Shown here: one piece after another, positions 40,554 to 50,526 of the stretch
How the letters are laid out: every line of letters starts with the position of its first letter
Numbering within the stretch: the stretch's first letter is position 1
Assembly (NCBI GenBank): GCA_042095055.1
Contig: JBELBZ010000002.1
Coordinates: 62,001 to 126,000 of the forward strand
Origin: UBA8752 sp042095055
Lineage (GTDB): Bacteria > Bacteroidota > Bacteroidia > Flavobacteriales_D > Sanyastnellaceae
Length of the DNA: 64,000 nucleotides
Direction: 5' to 3'
Notes under the pieces: generated by a model
Seen by the model: only the letters and a program-made list of their open reading frames with translations
Told to the model about the DNA's origin: nothing
Databases searched by the model: none
Position numbers and translations under genes: made by a program

Positions 40554-43500
40554 ATGAACCGAATCACGTGCATGGTGGCCTTTGTCGCCTTCTGTCTTTT
40601 GTCTGTTTGTGGCCCGCAGTCTGTGGCCCAGGAAATCTTTGAGGACCACCCTGTCCGTCACATTGGTCCGGGTACGATGAGTGGCCGGGTGACCGCATTG
40701 ACTGTGGCACCGAATGACCGCGACATTATTTACGCCGGAACGGCCAGCGGGGGATTGTGGCGCAGCACCTCAAGCGGTGTGGACTGGGAGCCCTTGTTTG
40801 ACGATCAGGACATCTTGAGCATCGGTTCCGTGGCGGTGGCGCCATCCAACCCCGATGTCATTTGGGCGGGTACGGGTGAGGGCAACCCCCGAAACAGCCA
40901 TACCTCTGGCCGCGGCATTTACCGTTCAATCGATGGCGGCTCCACTTGGTCCATGATGGGGCTGGAGGATACGCGCACCATTCACCGCATTCGCATTCAT
41001 CCCAACGACCCCAAGACTGTCTTTGTGGCGGCCATGGGATCGGCGTGGGGATCCAATCCCGAACGCGGGGTGTTCCGCACCCGCGATGGGGGCGAGACCT
41101 GGGACCACGTGCTGTCCATCGACGACACCACAGGTTGTGCCGAAATGATCATGGACCCGTCCAACCCCGATAAGATTTTTGCGGCGATGTGGAGCTTCCA
41201 CCGCGAGCCTTGGTTCTTTACCTCGGGTGGTGAAGGCAGCGGGTTGTATGTCACCCATGACGGAGGCGATAACTGGAAGCGCCTTGGAGAGGATGAGGGC
41301 TTGCCCGATGGCACGCTCGGCCGCATGGGCTTGACCATGAGCCCTGCTGATCCGGACATTGTCTACGCCTTGGTGGAGTCCAAGAAGACGGGTTTGTACA
41401 AGAGCACGGACGGCGGGGAGTATTTCGACCTCGTTTCCACCAAAAACATTGGCAACCGCCCCTTCTATTATGCGGAAATCCACGCGGATCCACAAGATCC
41501 CGACCGGCTGTTTAACCTCTACAGCATGGTGAGCGAAAGCACCGATGGGGGCCGCACATTTGATGTCATTCTGCCCTACAGTGGGGCCCATCCGGACCAC
41601 CACGCGTGGTACCAAGACCCTGAGGATTCCGATTTCATCCTCAACGGCAATGACGGGGGGATCAACATCAGCCGCGATGGCGGAGAGACCTGGAGCTTTG
41701 TGCGCAACCTCCCCGTGGGCCAGTTCTACCACATCAACGTCGACAATGACATGCCCTACAATGTCTACGGAGGCTTGCAGGACAACGGTTCTTGGAAGGC
41801 GCCGGCCTACGTGTGGCACGGCGACGGCATCCGCAATGAGGACTGGCAGGAGATCAGCTTTGGCGACGGATTTGACGTGGTGCCCATGCCGGGTGACCCC
41901 GACATGTGTTACGCCATGTCCCAAGGCGGCAACGTGTACCGGATTCACATTCCCACCGGGGCCATGACCTACATCCAGCCGAACCACCCTGACAGCATCG
42001 AGCTGCGCTACAATTGGAACGCGGCTGTTGCCGCAGATCCATTCAACGCGGAGGGACTGTATTTCGGGAGCCAGTTCGTGCACCACAGCACGGACCGGGG
42101 CCAATCTTGGACCATTCTGTCGCCCGATTTGACGACCAACGATCCTGAGAAGCAAAAGCAGACCGAGAGCGGCGGACTGACCACAGACGCTACCAACGCA
42201 GAGAACCATACCACGCTTTTGTGCATCACCCCCCATCCAGAGCGCGCTCAGGAAATCTGGGCCTCCTCAGACGACGGCATGCTCCACCGTACAGTCAATG
42301 GTGGCGGCGCATGGGAGTCTTTGGGCAGCCGCTTGAAGGGTTTGCCAGAAGGCAGTTGGATTCCGCAAGTGCGGATTTCTCCGCACAACCCCGATGAGGT
42401 GTACGTGGTGGCCAACAACTACCGCCGCAACGATTGGGCACCTTACCTCTACCGCACCCGCGATGGCGGGGCAAAGTGGGAGCGCATCATTGACGGGGAC
42501 GATGTATTGGGCCACGCCCAAAGCGTCCTTCAAGACCCTGTAGAGCCGAACCTGCTGTGGTGCGGCACGGAGCAGGGGTTGTGGTGGAGCTACAATGGCG
42601 GAGACAGCTGGCAGCGTTGGACCGATGGTGTTCCTGCGGTTCCGGTGCGGGACATCGTGTTGCAGGAGCGCGAGTCCGACCTCGTGCTCGGCACGTTTGG
42701 ACGTGGCGTTTACGTGATCGATGGATTGGAGGTGGTCCGCGCCTACGTCGCGGCGGGAGCCGATGAGACTTTTGGTGGTGCGGCTTGCACCATGTTCCCC
42801 CCCGATCCTGGGGTGATGGCGGAGTGGCGCCGCCCGGCTGGAGAACGTTTCCCTGCTGATGGGTATTGGTCCGCCGACAACAAGGGTCGTGGAGCGCGGG
42901 TGCACTGCTACTTCAATGCGGACAGCCTTGAGGCTGTGGCCAAGGGTGAAGCTTTCTTGTTGCATGTGCTCGATGCCGGTGGCGATACCGTGCGCACCAT
43001 GGAACCCGAGCCTGAAGCGGGCATGGATTGGATGCGCTGGGACATGCGTGGAACGGGCACATTCTGGCCTTCTCGCCGCAAGCGTGACAAGGATGCCCGC
43101 CCCGGTGGGGGATTCCCCGTGGAGCCGGGCACCTACCGCATGGTCTTGGAATTGAAAGGCGATTCGACCTCGGCCATTTGGGGAGAGGCCAATGTGGAGG
43201 TCATGGCCGACCCCCGTCGCTCGGCGGCTTCCGACGTGCGGGATGCCCAGCGCGCCCACATGGAAGAGGTCTATGGAGTGGTCAACCGCGCAGATGCGGT
43301 CTTTGAGGAATTGAAGCGCATGCGCCGCGCTGGAAATGCCGTTTCAGACCGCATGAGCCACGCCAAGCGCGCGCTGGCCAAGGGAGACACCACTTACAAG
43401 CCGGTTAAGACCCTGGCCGATTCTCTGGATGGCGAGTGGACCGCGCTGGATGAGCGTTACTTCACACCTGAGGGGTTCAATGGGTACGATGCCGAGGTTC

Positions 43501-43712
43501 GGATCCAGGACCGCGTGTGGCACGCCATGAGCTATGCCGATGGCGGCATGGAAGCTCCCGGAGCCAATGCACAGGACGCACTGAAAGCATTGGACCGCGC
43601 TGTCATTGCGGCAGAGAAACACCTCGAGCGCATTCGGGGTGGTGTATTTGCCGACTGGCGCACCGCGGTGGAATCCACCGACTGGCCCGTTTTCGGAGAA
43701 TTCGAAGAATGA
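40554..43712 (+). CDS. Secreted BNR/VPS10-type beta-propeller protein
   Basis: The 1,052-residue protein has a signal peptide (AFVAFCLLSVCGPQSVAQ). Two propeller-like parts are built of blades with the Asp-box pattern (S-x-D-G-G-x-T-W): SIDGGSTWSMMG, RDGGETWDHV, HDGGDNWKRLG, SRDGGETWSFV, RDGGAKWERI and YNGGDSWQRW, with GTASGGLWRSTSSGVDW at the start. The last 350 residues are different: a beta domain (about 780-880) and a helical, Arg/Ala-rich end. Such proteins are often annotated as sortilin-like or as glycosyl hydrolases because of likeness to xyloglucanase propellers, but the catalytic residues cannot be confirmed. No T9SS tail is seen. It is a single gene with its own promoter and ends at a shared hairpin. 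Confidence 0.85.
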   Translation: MNRITCMVAFVAFCLLSVCGPQSVAQEIFEDHPVRHIGPGTMSGRVTALTVAPNDRDIIYAGTASGGLWRSTSSGVDWEPLFDDQDILSIGSVAVAPSNPDVIWAGTGEGNPRNSHTSGRGIYRSIDGGSTWSMMGLEDTRTIHRIRIHPNDPKTVFVAAMGSAWGSNPERGVFRTRDGGETWDHVLSIDDTTGCAEMIMDPSNPDKIFAAMWSFHREPWFFTSGGEGSGLYVTHDGGDNWKRLGEDEGLPDGTLGRMGLTMSPADPDIVYALVESKKTGLYKSTDGGEYFDLVSTKNIGNRPFYYAEIHADPQDPDRLFNLYSMVSESTDGGRTFDVILPYSGAHPDHHAWYQDPEDSDFILNGNDGGINISRDGGETWSFVRNLPVGQFYHINVDNDMPYNVYGGLQDNGSWKAPAYVWHGDGIRNEDWQEISFGDGFDVVPMPGDPDMCYAMSQGGNVYRIHIPTGAMTYIQPNHPDSIELRYNWNAAVAADPFNAEGLYFGSQFVHHSTDRGQSWTILSPDLTTNDPEKQKQTESGGLTTDATNAENHTTLLCITPHPERAQEIWASSDDGMLHRTVNGGGAWESLGSRLKGLPEGSWIPQVRISPHNPDEVYVVANNYRRNDWAPYLYRTRDGGAKWERIIDGDDVLGHAQSVLQDPVEPNLLWCGTEQGLWWSYNGGDSWQRWTDGVPAVPVRDIVLQERESDLVLGTFGRGVYVIDGLEVVRAYVAAGADETFGGAACTMFPPDPGVMAEWRRPAGERFPADGYWSADNKGRGARVHCYFNADSLEAVAKGEAFLLHVLDAGGDTVRTMEPEPEAGMDWMRWDMRGTGTFWPSRRKRDKDARPGGGFPVEPGTYRMVLELKGDSTSAIWGEANVEVMADPRRSAASDVRDAQRAHMEEVYGVVNRADAVFEELKRMRRAGNAVSDRMSHAKRALAKGDTTYKPVKTLADSLDGEWTALDERYFTPEGFNGYDAEVRIQDRVWHAMSYADGGMEAPGANAQDALKALDRAVIAAEKHLERIRGGVFADWRTAVESTDWPVFGEFEE

Positions 43713-43717
43713 GGACG

Positions 43718-43746
43718 CCGGCCCCCGACAGATCATCGGGGGCCGG
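43718..43746. terminator. Hairpin between convergent genes
   Basis: CCGGCCCCCGA pairs perfectly with TCGGGGGCCGG around a seven-base loop, in the 41-base gap between the propeller gene and the giant PKD gene. It serves both directions but has no T-run on either side, so the efficiency is uncertain. Confidence 0.6.
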
Positions 43747-43753
43747 ATGTCGC

Positions 43754-46700
43754 TCAGTCACATTCGTTGGCGAACTCGCCCAGTACGAGCAGCAGGTCGG
43801 CTACCGTTGTGCCGCCATCGCCATTGATGTCGGTGGGACAGGTGTCCGGCTCTAATGGACCTCCACCGCCGCCTTCACATGCGCCTTGGGTCCAGCTGAT
43901 CAAGCCTCCGAAATACATGGCGTAACACGCATTGGCATAGGTCATGCCATCGCACCCGCACACGGGGTCGTATTCCTCCGTACAGGGGTAGTAAGGGTTG
44001 ATCAAAGTGGGCAAGACGCAGGTGTCCCAAATGCAGGACCCATCGTCTGCTGTGGCGTCGGGGTCATAGTTGACCGCACTGGGGTTGGTGCACCCTTCCA
44101 CTTCCGTTGAACCGCAAGGCCCTGGTGTCCAATACAGGATGCCGTGGACCATCTCTGCAAAGCAAGAGTTGGTGTAGGTTACCCCATCACACCCGCATAC
44201 GGGGTCGTACACTTCAGGGCAGGGGTAAGTGGGGTCGCTTGGGCCATAGCAGTCGCCTTCGAAAATGCAGGACCCGTCGTCGATGGTGGCGTTCGGGTTG
44301 TAATTGATGGCTGTTGGGTCTGTACAGCCGAATACCTCCCCATCGCAGGGCGGCAAATCGATGCACCATTCTACGTGGCAGCACTCCAACCATTCACCGG
44401 CAGCACCCGCCTCATAGAACACGAGGTCAATGCAGAAGGGACTTTCGCCCAAGGTATTGGGGTCCAGATCCACATTCAGAATGTCCGACGTCATGGGAAC
44501 GATGCTGATGCCTGTGACCCATTGAACGATGGTTCCGGATTGGCCGGGGTAGCTCATCTGCAGCTGACCTAAGGTGTAGCTTGAGTTGTTGGAAACGCCA
44601 AACTCCAGGTGGTATCCATCGGCATCGCAATTCGAGCTGTCAAACAGGACCATCGTCGCACAATCAGTATCACACGGGGGCAATTCAACGCAGTGCTCGA
44701 GATAGCAGCAGGCTGTATTGGGGTCTAGGGCTGGATCGGATTCGTGTGCGGAAACCATGAAACACGCATCTGACACATTGGTGTTGCCGGTCAAGGTCAC
44801 GGAGAAGTCCATGCAGTCGCCAGGGGCAATGCCCGTGCCGAGGTCGAAGACCGTTTGATCGATGCTGAGGCCTGGAGGAAGCAGGGTGGACAGGGTGAAG
44901 TAGCCCACATTGTAGGGGTTGCTCGCTCCGTTGCACAGCGTGAAGTTGTAATCCCAACCGCTGCCATCTTCGAGGCAATCGATGTCGCCGCTGATCATGG
45001 TGATGCACGTGCTGTCACTTGGGACGGTATCCCCCGGGCATTCGAATCCAAATTCATCCCCGCAAAACAGGCTGTCGGGTCCAAACCAGGACCACCCAAT
45101 GACGTGGGCGCCAGGCTCGTCGAAGCAGACCACAACGGCATCGTTGATGACCCCTTGGGGAAGTGGGCCCGCGATGTAGCTGAGGTCCACCTCGTCAGAT
45201 CCGAGGTTCAAAATGTTGAAGTCCGCCGAAGGAGAGAAAAGGGCAGGCTCGCCGTGGGTGTGGACACTGAGGTGGGTCAGGTCGATGGTGCTTTGGTTGT
45301 CAAAGGACAGGGACACGCAGCAGTCATCGGTGATGGTGTACAACGGCTCGATGTTGCAGCTGCAGTCGAGGAGGGTGAACTCGAGGTCCCCCGACATGGC
45401 GCTGCACCCATTGGCGTTGGTGGCCATCACGTTGTAGATGCCCGAAGCATTCACGACCAGGCAAGGCTCGTTGGCCCCGGCAATGGCGGTTTGGTTGAGG
45501 AACCACTGGTATGCCGCATAGCCTTCAGGTGCGCAGAGTGTATCGGGCCCGCAGTTCTCGTAGCACCCTGTCGGTACCGCGCAGAGGTCGGGAACCGGGA
45601 GCACTTCAAACGAGGCACTGTGGTAGCATCCGTTCGCATTGACGCCGGTGGCGGTATAGACACCTGCATTTTGCACGGTAATGCTCGCGCCTGTGGCACC
45701 GATATTCCATGAGTAGTTTACGCCGGGTTGGACGGGATCGACCTCGATCAGCACATCGTCTCCTGCGCAGGGTGGCACATTGGGCGAGGTGAGCGTGAAC
45801 AGCACATCATCGACCCATTGCACGTTGTGCACGCCGGAAGAATGCGGACAGTTGTTCGCGTCCGTGACCACCAGTTCGATGTTGTGCACGGTGCCGGGTG
45901 CGCCGGAAAGCGTGAGGGTGGATGCGGTGGAATACAAGGTGCCTCCCACCAGCCACTTGTAGGTGTTGAAACTGCCGGCGGTCTGGAAGAAAGCGTTATC
46001 GGTTCCGCAAACGACCGAAGGCCCGATGATGGTGGGACTGAGGTCGGGCAATACCTGGACGGAGATGGGGCCGCTGGTTCGGGGGCACCCGTTGGCATCG
46101 GTGATGGAGACGTAGTATTCTCCGGGTCCAGCCGTGTAGTTGTCCATGGTGGCACCCAGGATGTCGGCCCCGTTCTCATCCGACCATTGATAGGTGTCAA
46201 ACCCTGGCATGGCTTGCAGGAGTGCGGTGCCCGGATCGGAACACACGATTTCATCCAATGTGGCGGCAAACGGATCGGCGGGTTCGGGATGGACGGTGAC
46301 GGTCGCTGTGGCCGATTGGGTGCACCCTTGCGCGTCTTCAGCGGTGACCGTGATGACGTTGTTGGCCGGTACAGAAGTGAAGGTGTGTTCGATGGTATCG
46401 CCTTGGAATGCCACGCCATCCGGGAACGCCCATGTGTAGTTGACGGCATTGGTGGCGGATGCCGAGTGGGTGCCGGGTTGCCCCACACACAGAGGTGTCT
46501 CAATGGTGATGCTGGGCACGCCCACCGACCCGATGGTCACCGTTTGGGTGGCCGTCGCGGTGCAGCCGTTGGCGGCCGTGACCGTGAGGGTGACGGTGTA
46601 TGATCCTCCACCGGAGTAGTTGTGGGAAGGACTGATGTTGCCCGGAAAATTCACAAGATCCCCTGTGACGCCGTTGCTGTCGCCAAAGTTCCAGTCCCAG

Positions 46701-49700
46701 CTGACGATGTCGTTGCCCATTCCAGCCTCGTCAATGAAGGAAGCGAGGTCGGTGAAGGCTACATCGGTGCAGCCGTTGATTTCATAGCTGAAATCGGCGG
46801 CCAACGGAATGCAGACCCCCACGTAATCCGTGACGTAGCAGAACGACCCGACGTTGCCCAAATCCGGCACTTGTGATGTAGCCCAGATGGTGTAGCACTT
46901 GGCTTCGGTATAGATGTGCGTGTTGGATGATGTCGGGGGTGTGCCGTCATCGTAGTCCCAGGTGGTGCCGGTGGCGATGACGGAGCCGTCATCCACGGTA
47001 ACGCTGTTGCAGTTTACCGTGGCGGTGGGGTCCAATTGGTCAGCGGGTGTGCAGGGTCCGGGCCCCACACAGTTTTCTTCTTGCAGCGTGTAGCTGTCCG
47101 TGGCCTGGCACCCCGTGGCCGCTATGGTGGTGGTGACGTTGTACGTATACAATCCCGGGGAACTCTGCACGGTGTGGGTCTCGCTGCTGCCGGTGCCTCC
47201 CGTATTCCAGAGGTGGGTCCATCCTGCTGCACTTGGGGTGTACATGGATACGGTACTTGACGAATGGGGCAAGCAGATGGTCTGGGGGTCAGGCGAAGAG
47301 ATGAGGGCCACTGGAACAGGGGCGGCGTCGACGGTGAAATAAGCGGTGCCTTCACAACCGTTGAAATCCGTGACCAACACGCTGTGTTGTCCACCTGTGG
47401 TGACGGCGAAGGGTGACCCAGGGGTAGTTGGTGGACTGCTGGGCGATGTCCAGGCATACGTGTTGTAAGCCGTTGTGGTGGACAAGGTGGCGGGGCTGAT
47501 GGCGCCAGGGCAGAGGTAGCCGCTTTGTGAAATGACCGGCTCGGGTTGCGGGTTGACGTTGACAGTGAAAGTCCCGACCTCATGGACGCCGCAAAGGGAA
47601 GAAGTCACTTCGACGGTGGCATTTCCAGTGTAGTCGTTCCATTGGATTTCCACTTGGTCTGTACCCTGGCCGTCTACGACACTTCCTGCCGTGGCAGGGA
47701 CAATGGTCCAGGTAAAGGTCTCCCCGTCTGGTGCGCCAGAGGTGCTGAGCGTGTAGGCCTCAATTTGGTTGGCACAGGACACGTAGTCGTTCAAGCCCGT
47801 GGGGGTCACCGGGAATTTTGCCGTGAAATTCAATGAGGCCGTGGCGTTGCAGATCGGCGCTGAAGAGGAGGAGGCATTGACGGTCAACTGGTGCGTAGCA
47901 GAAGTGCTGGACCAGTTGACGGTGGTGTTGGTTCCGAAGAAGCTGGACAGGGCGCCTTGGCCGGTTGGGACGCTCCAGAAGTAGTTGATTCCTGGCTCAG
48001 GACTGTCGATGGTGTAGAGGAGGTCTTCGCCGGTGCAGCCTTCGAGCGGTCCGATGATGACGGGGTTGGGCGCGTCTGAAATGAGCACAGTGACGGACAC
48101 TTCAGGGTTGCAGAATATGCCCGGAGTGCCGGTTGCGGTGACCGTGTAGACGCCCGCGCTGGGGAAGTCGACGGTATACTGGGCGCCTGATGAAGCACCT
48201 GTGGCGGGGGCGTTGACCGACCAGGTGACGGCGGGATCGTTCACTTGGAAAGTGAGGGATTGGTCCACGCAAGCTTGGTTGGGAGCGGAGAGAAACTCCA
48301 ATTCGGGCAGGATTTCAACGGTGAGGTCCCCTGCTCCGGAGCAATCGGGGTATGCATGACCTTGGAGGCCACCGAGGAAGGGGCTCTCATATTCGACGTG
48401 TATGGTGCCCACTCCAGCAGGGCCCCAAATGATGCTGATCTGGTTGCCGTCTTCGTTGACCACGGTACCACCGGTTACGTCCCAATCGTACACCACATCC
48501 ATCCATTTTGGGACGGTATAGATGGCGGCTTCACCGGGGCAGACAATCTCTGGTCCGGAGATGAGGGCGGTGGACGAGATGATGGGGACCTGGACCGTGG
48601 TAGGTTGATCGCATATGCCGCCGCAACCCTGAATTTGTAGGCTGACTTCGCCATACGGACCTTGGTCCCATTGGAGGCAGATTTCAGGGGTGCCCTGGCC
48701 TGTGATGTTGACGTTGTTGCCATTGGCATCGGTGACGGTCCAGTTGTATGTCGCGCCTGGGCATCCGGAAGTGGTCCAGTAACATGCGCTGTCACCTTCG
48801 CAGAGTGTGGAGATGCATTCGATATCCGGCCCCTTCTCATCCAAGACTTCGATGTCCATGGCGAACGTATCCTGGCAGCAGCATACGGTGTCGCCCTCCG
48901 CGTTGAGAAGGGGAGTGGTCACCGTCAATATGACCGTGTAGGTTCCCGGTGTGTTGTACGAATGGATGGGATTGACTTCACCGGAGTGGTTGCTGTCTCC
49001 AAAGTCCCAGAAATGATCGGCGCCTGGTGTCGATGTGCTCAAGAACTGGACGTCGGTTTCCAGACAGACAGGGGAGGGAGCGGTGAATCCGGCAGTGGGG
49101 GCTTCGCCCACGATGACGCACTGTTGGATGACGGTGGTTCCTGCTGGACCGGTGATGGTGACGGTAATGCTCCCTTCTCCTACTGTGGTCCACTGTACTT
49201 CCACACTTGCGGGGTCTTGAAGAGGCCCAATCAGGGTGCCTCCGGTGATGGTCCAGTCGTAGGTATTCTGGTCAGAATACGGCGCCAAAATCGTTGTGAT
49301 GCTGTTCTCGCAGACATACACGCATGATGCGGTGCTGTCTTCTATGGTACCGCTGTCATCGAGGATTTGATCGGTACCCCCCGGTTCGAGCACAATCACA
49401 GAACAGTCACCTTTTTCTGTGCCGCATTCTACGGTGATGGTCACTTCTGCTGTGCAAAAGAGGTCTGTTCCGGTTTGCAGGGTGTAAAAGAAGTTGAAGG
49501 TCCCGCAACAACTGCTGCCATCGGCATTGCCCGTGTAGAAAATGTAACCGGTGCCTTGCTCAGCCTGGAAACAGGGAGGGAAACCTTCGATGGAAACGAA
49601 GGCATCCATGCCGATGATGTCGTTGCTGAGCAGGTTGGCTGTGAAGGAAGGCAGGTCCTCTTCTTGGATGATGTAGTGGTCGTCCACGGCCAACAGTACA

Positions 49701-49789
49701 TCGGGATTACAGCCGTCAAAGCTGCCTTGGGTAAACAATGAAGGGAGGGCCCAAAACAGGGCAAAGGAGAGGAGAATGATTTGGCGCAT
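43754..49789 (-). CDS. Giant secreted PKD-domain protein with Kazal-like cassettes and calcium-loop tail
   Basis: The 2,011-residue protein has a signal peptide (IILLSFALFWALPSLFTQG). A first domain is cadherin-like (VDDHYIIQEEDLPSFTANLLSND), followed by a long series of PKD and Ig-like repeats, for example HFWDFGDSN...YNTPGTYTVILTV and SWDWNFGDSN...GGGSYTVTLTV. A cysteine-rich region comes at about 1,500-1,800. Two tandem cassettes at 1,821-1,983 each join a GCTDPTAINYNPNATIDDGS-type repeat to a Kazal-like CPEVYDPVCGCDGVTY segment. The last 28 residues are the calcium-loop tail (CPTDINGDGGTTVADLLLVL...C). The start at 49789 fits the signal peptide; the larger open frame runs on into the next gene's end. 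Probably a surface or released adhesin; no T9SS tail. Confidence 0.85.
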   Translation of the reverse strand: MRQIILLSFALFWALPSLFTQGSFDGCNPDVLLAVDDHYIIQEEDLPSFTANLLSNDIIGMDAFVSIEGFPPCFQAEQGTGYIFYTGNADGSSCCGTFNFFYTLQTGTDLFCTAEVTITVECGTEKGDCSVIVLEPGGTDQILDDSGTIEDSTASCVYVCENSITTILAPYSDQNTYDWTITGGTLIGPLQDPASVEVQWTTVGEGSITVTITGPAGTTVIQQCVIVGEAPTAGFTAPSPVCLETDVQFLSTSTPGADHFWDFGDSNHSGEVNPIHSYNTPGTYTVILTVTTPLLNAEGDTVCCCQDTFAMDIEVLDEKGPDIECISTLCEGDSACYWTTSGCPGATYNWTVTDANGNNVNITGQGTPEICLQWDQGPYGEVSLQIQGCGGICDQPTTVQVPIISSTALISGPEIVCPGEAAIYTVPKWMDVVYDWDVTGGTVVNEDGNQISIIWGPAGVGTIHVEYESPFLGGLQGHAYPDCSGAGDLTVEILPELEFLSAPNQACVDQSLTFQVNDPAVTWSVNAPATGASSGAQYTVDFPSAGVYTVTATGTPGIFCNPEVSVTVLISDAPNPVIIGPLEGCTGEDLLYTIDSPEPGINYFWSVPTGQGALSSFFGTNTTVNWSSTSATHQLTVNASSSSAPICNATASLNFTAKFPVTPTGLNDYVSCANQIEAYTLSTSGAPDGETFTWTIVPATAGSVVDGQGTDQVEIQWNDYTGNATVEVTSSLCGVHEVGTFTVNVNPQPEPVISQSGYLCPGAISPATLSTTTAYNTYAWTSPSSPPTTPGSPFAVTTGGQHSVLVTDFNGCEGTAYFTVDAAPVPVALISSPDPQTICLPHSSSTVSMYTPSAAGWTHLWNTGGTGSSETHTVQSSPGLYTYNVTTTIAATGCQATDSYTLQEENCVGPGPCTPADQLDPTATVNCNSVTVDDGSVIATGTTWDYDDGTPPTSSNTHIYTEAKCYTIWATSQVPDLGNVGSFCYVTDYVGVCIPLAADFSYEINGCTDVAFTDLASFIDEAGMGNDIVSWDWNFGDSNGVTGDLVNFPGNISPSHNYSGGGSYTVTLTVTAANGCTATATQTVTIGSVGVPSITIETPLCVGQPGTHSASATNAVNYTWAFPDGVAFQGDTIEHTFTSVPANNVITVTAEDAQGCTQSATATVTVHPEPADPFAATLDEIVCSDPGTALLQAMPGFDTYQWSDENGADILGATMDNYTAGPGEYYVSITDANGCPRTSGPISVQVLPDLSPTIIGPSVVCGTDNAFFQTAGSFNTYKWLVGGTLYSTASTLTLSGAPGTVHNIELVVTDANNCPHSSGVHNVQWVDDVLFTLTSPNVPPCAGDDVLIEVDPVQPGVNYSWNIGATGASITVQNAGVYTATGVNANGCYHSASFEVLPVPDLCAVPTGCYENCGPDTLCAPEGYAAYQWFLNQTAIAGANEPCLVVNASGIYNVMATNANGCSAMSGDLEFTLLDCSCNIEPLYTITDDCCVSLSFDNQSTIDLTHLSVHTHGEPALFSPSADFNILNLGSDEVDLSYIAGPLPQGVINDAVVVCFDEPGAHVIGWSWFGPDSLFCGDEFGFECPGDTVPSDSTCITMISGDIDCLEDGSGWDYNFTLCNGASNPYNVGYFTLSTLLPPGLSIDQTVFDLGTGIAPGDCMDFSVTLTGNTNVSDACFMVSAHESDPALDPNTACCYLEHCVELPPCDTDCATMVLFDSSNCDADGYHLEFGVSNNSSYTLGQLQMSYPGQSGTIVQWVTGISIVPMTSDILNVDLDPNTLGESPFCIDLVFYEAGAAGEWLECCHVEWCIDLPPCDGEVFGCTDPTAINYNPNATIDDGSCIFEGDCYGPSDPTYPCPEVYDPVCGCDGVTYTNSCFAEMVHGILYWTPGPCGSTEVEGCTNPSAVNYDPDATADDGSCIWDTCVLPTLINPYYPCTEEYDPVCGCDGMTYANACYAMYFGGLISWTQGACEGGGGGPLEPDTCPTDINGDGGTTVADLLLVLGEFANECD

Positions 49790-49827
49790 TCTCGCAATAA
49801 CTTGAAAATCAGGGTATAATGACTGAT

Positions 49828-49854
49828 AAAAGTCATCGAAACCGATGACTTTTT
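49828..49854 (-). terminator. Hairpin terminator after the four-gene TlpA/Omp28 operon
   Basis: AAAAGTCATCG pairs with CGATGACTTTT around a four-base loop, and T-runs flank it in both directions. On the minus strand it lies 52 bases past the stop of the small barrel gene and 38 bases before the start of the giant PKD gene, so it separates the two transcripts. Confidence 0.75.
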
Positions 49855-49905
49855 GTGGTTGTCCTGTCCGCACAAGGTGGAACAAGCCTGAAAACAGTGC
49901 GCTGA

Positions 49906-50526
49906 TTACCCGTTGCCTCGGATGCTCCAGCCAATGCCGAAGTGGAGGGAAACATTGCGGACGCGGGGCCCAAATGGAGTGCCGCCCAGGGCAGGGCCAT
50001 CTTTCTTCAAACTCAAGGCACTGCCTGAGATGCGGGCTTGAAAAAAGGTGGATTCGCCAAGGGGTGCCCGGGCGTATGCTTGACCGCCTATATCCCAAGT
50101 GTTGAGGTCCTCTTCAAGACTGCTCGAAGTGTCAGAGACGCGCTGCCATTTTTCGGCCTTGATCATGCGTCCGAGGTAAGGGCCAAAGCCCAGCTGATAA
50201 TCTCCCAGATTGATGTCGAGCAGAATGGGGATGTCGATGTAGTTCATCCTCAACTCTATGGTGGTGGTGCCAACTTCAGGGTCACCGCCACGGCGGCTGC
50301 CTTTTTCGGCGTAGTGCATCTCGAGTCGGATGCCCCAGTACTTCTCAGGATTGCGGATGTCAATGAAGGCACCGCCTGAAAGACCCAGCTTGTTGAATCC
50401 CGTGAAGTCGTCGCCCTGTACTTGAGAGGCGTTGATGCCCGCCACCGGGCCTCCATCGAAACGGAGGACTTGCCCGGAAAGACTGGTCATCATGGCGAGA
50501 CCAAGGAGGAGCGCTGCAAACCTCAT
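49906..50526 (-). CDS. Small outer-membrane beta-barrel protein (PorT-like)
   Basis: The 206-residue product has a signal peptide (AALLLGLAMMTSLSGQ) and an eight-strand-barrel pattern: RFDGGPVAGINASQVQGDD, LGLSGGAFIDI, WGIRLEMHYAEKGSRRGG, MNYIDIPILLDINL, YQLGFGPYLGRMI and VSLHFGIGWSIRG. 'G...G.N.S...GD...........G...G.f.......' and the '.yl.IPll' strand are typical of the outer-membrane beta-barrel/PorT group of Bacteroidota. The ATG at 50526 overlaps the stop of the Omp28-like gene (ATGA); a start three codons upstream is possible. It is the last gene of a four-gene operon and is followed by a terminator. Confidence 0.82.
   Translation of the reverse strand: MRFAALLLGLAMMTSLSGQVLRFDGGPVAGINASQVQGDDFTGFNKLGLSGGAFIDIRNPEKYWGIRLEMHYAEKGSRRGGDPEVGTTTIELRMNYIDIPILLDINLGDYQLGFGPYLGRMIKAEKWQRVSDTSSSLEEDLNTWDIGGQAYARAPLGESTFFQARISGSALSLKKDGPALGGTPFGPRVRNVSLHFGIGWSIRGNG

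Noticed and set aside
40926..43259. Two long minus-strand frames (436 and 330 codons) across the propeller gene
   Set aside because: Both are shadows of the BNR repeat protein; the Asp-box repeats on the plus strand are unmistakable.
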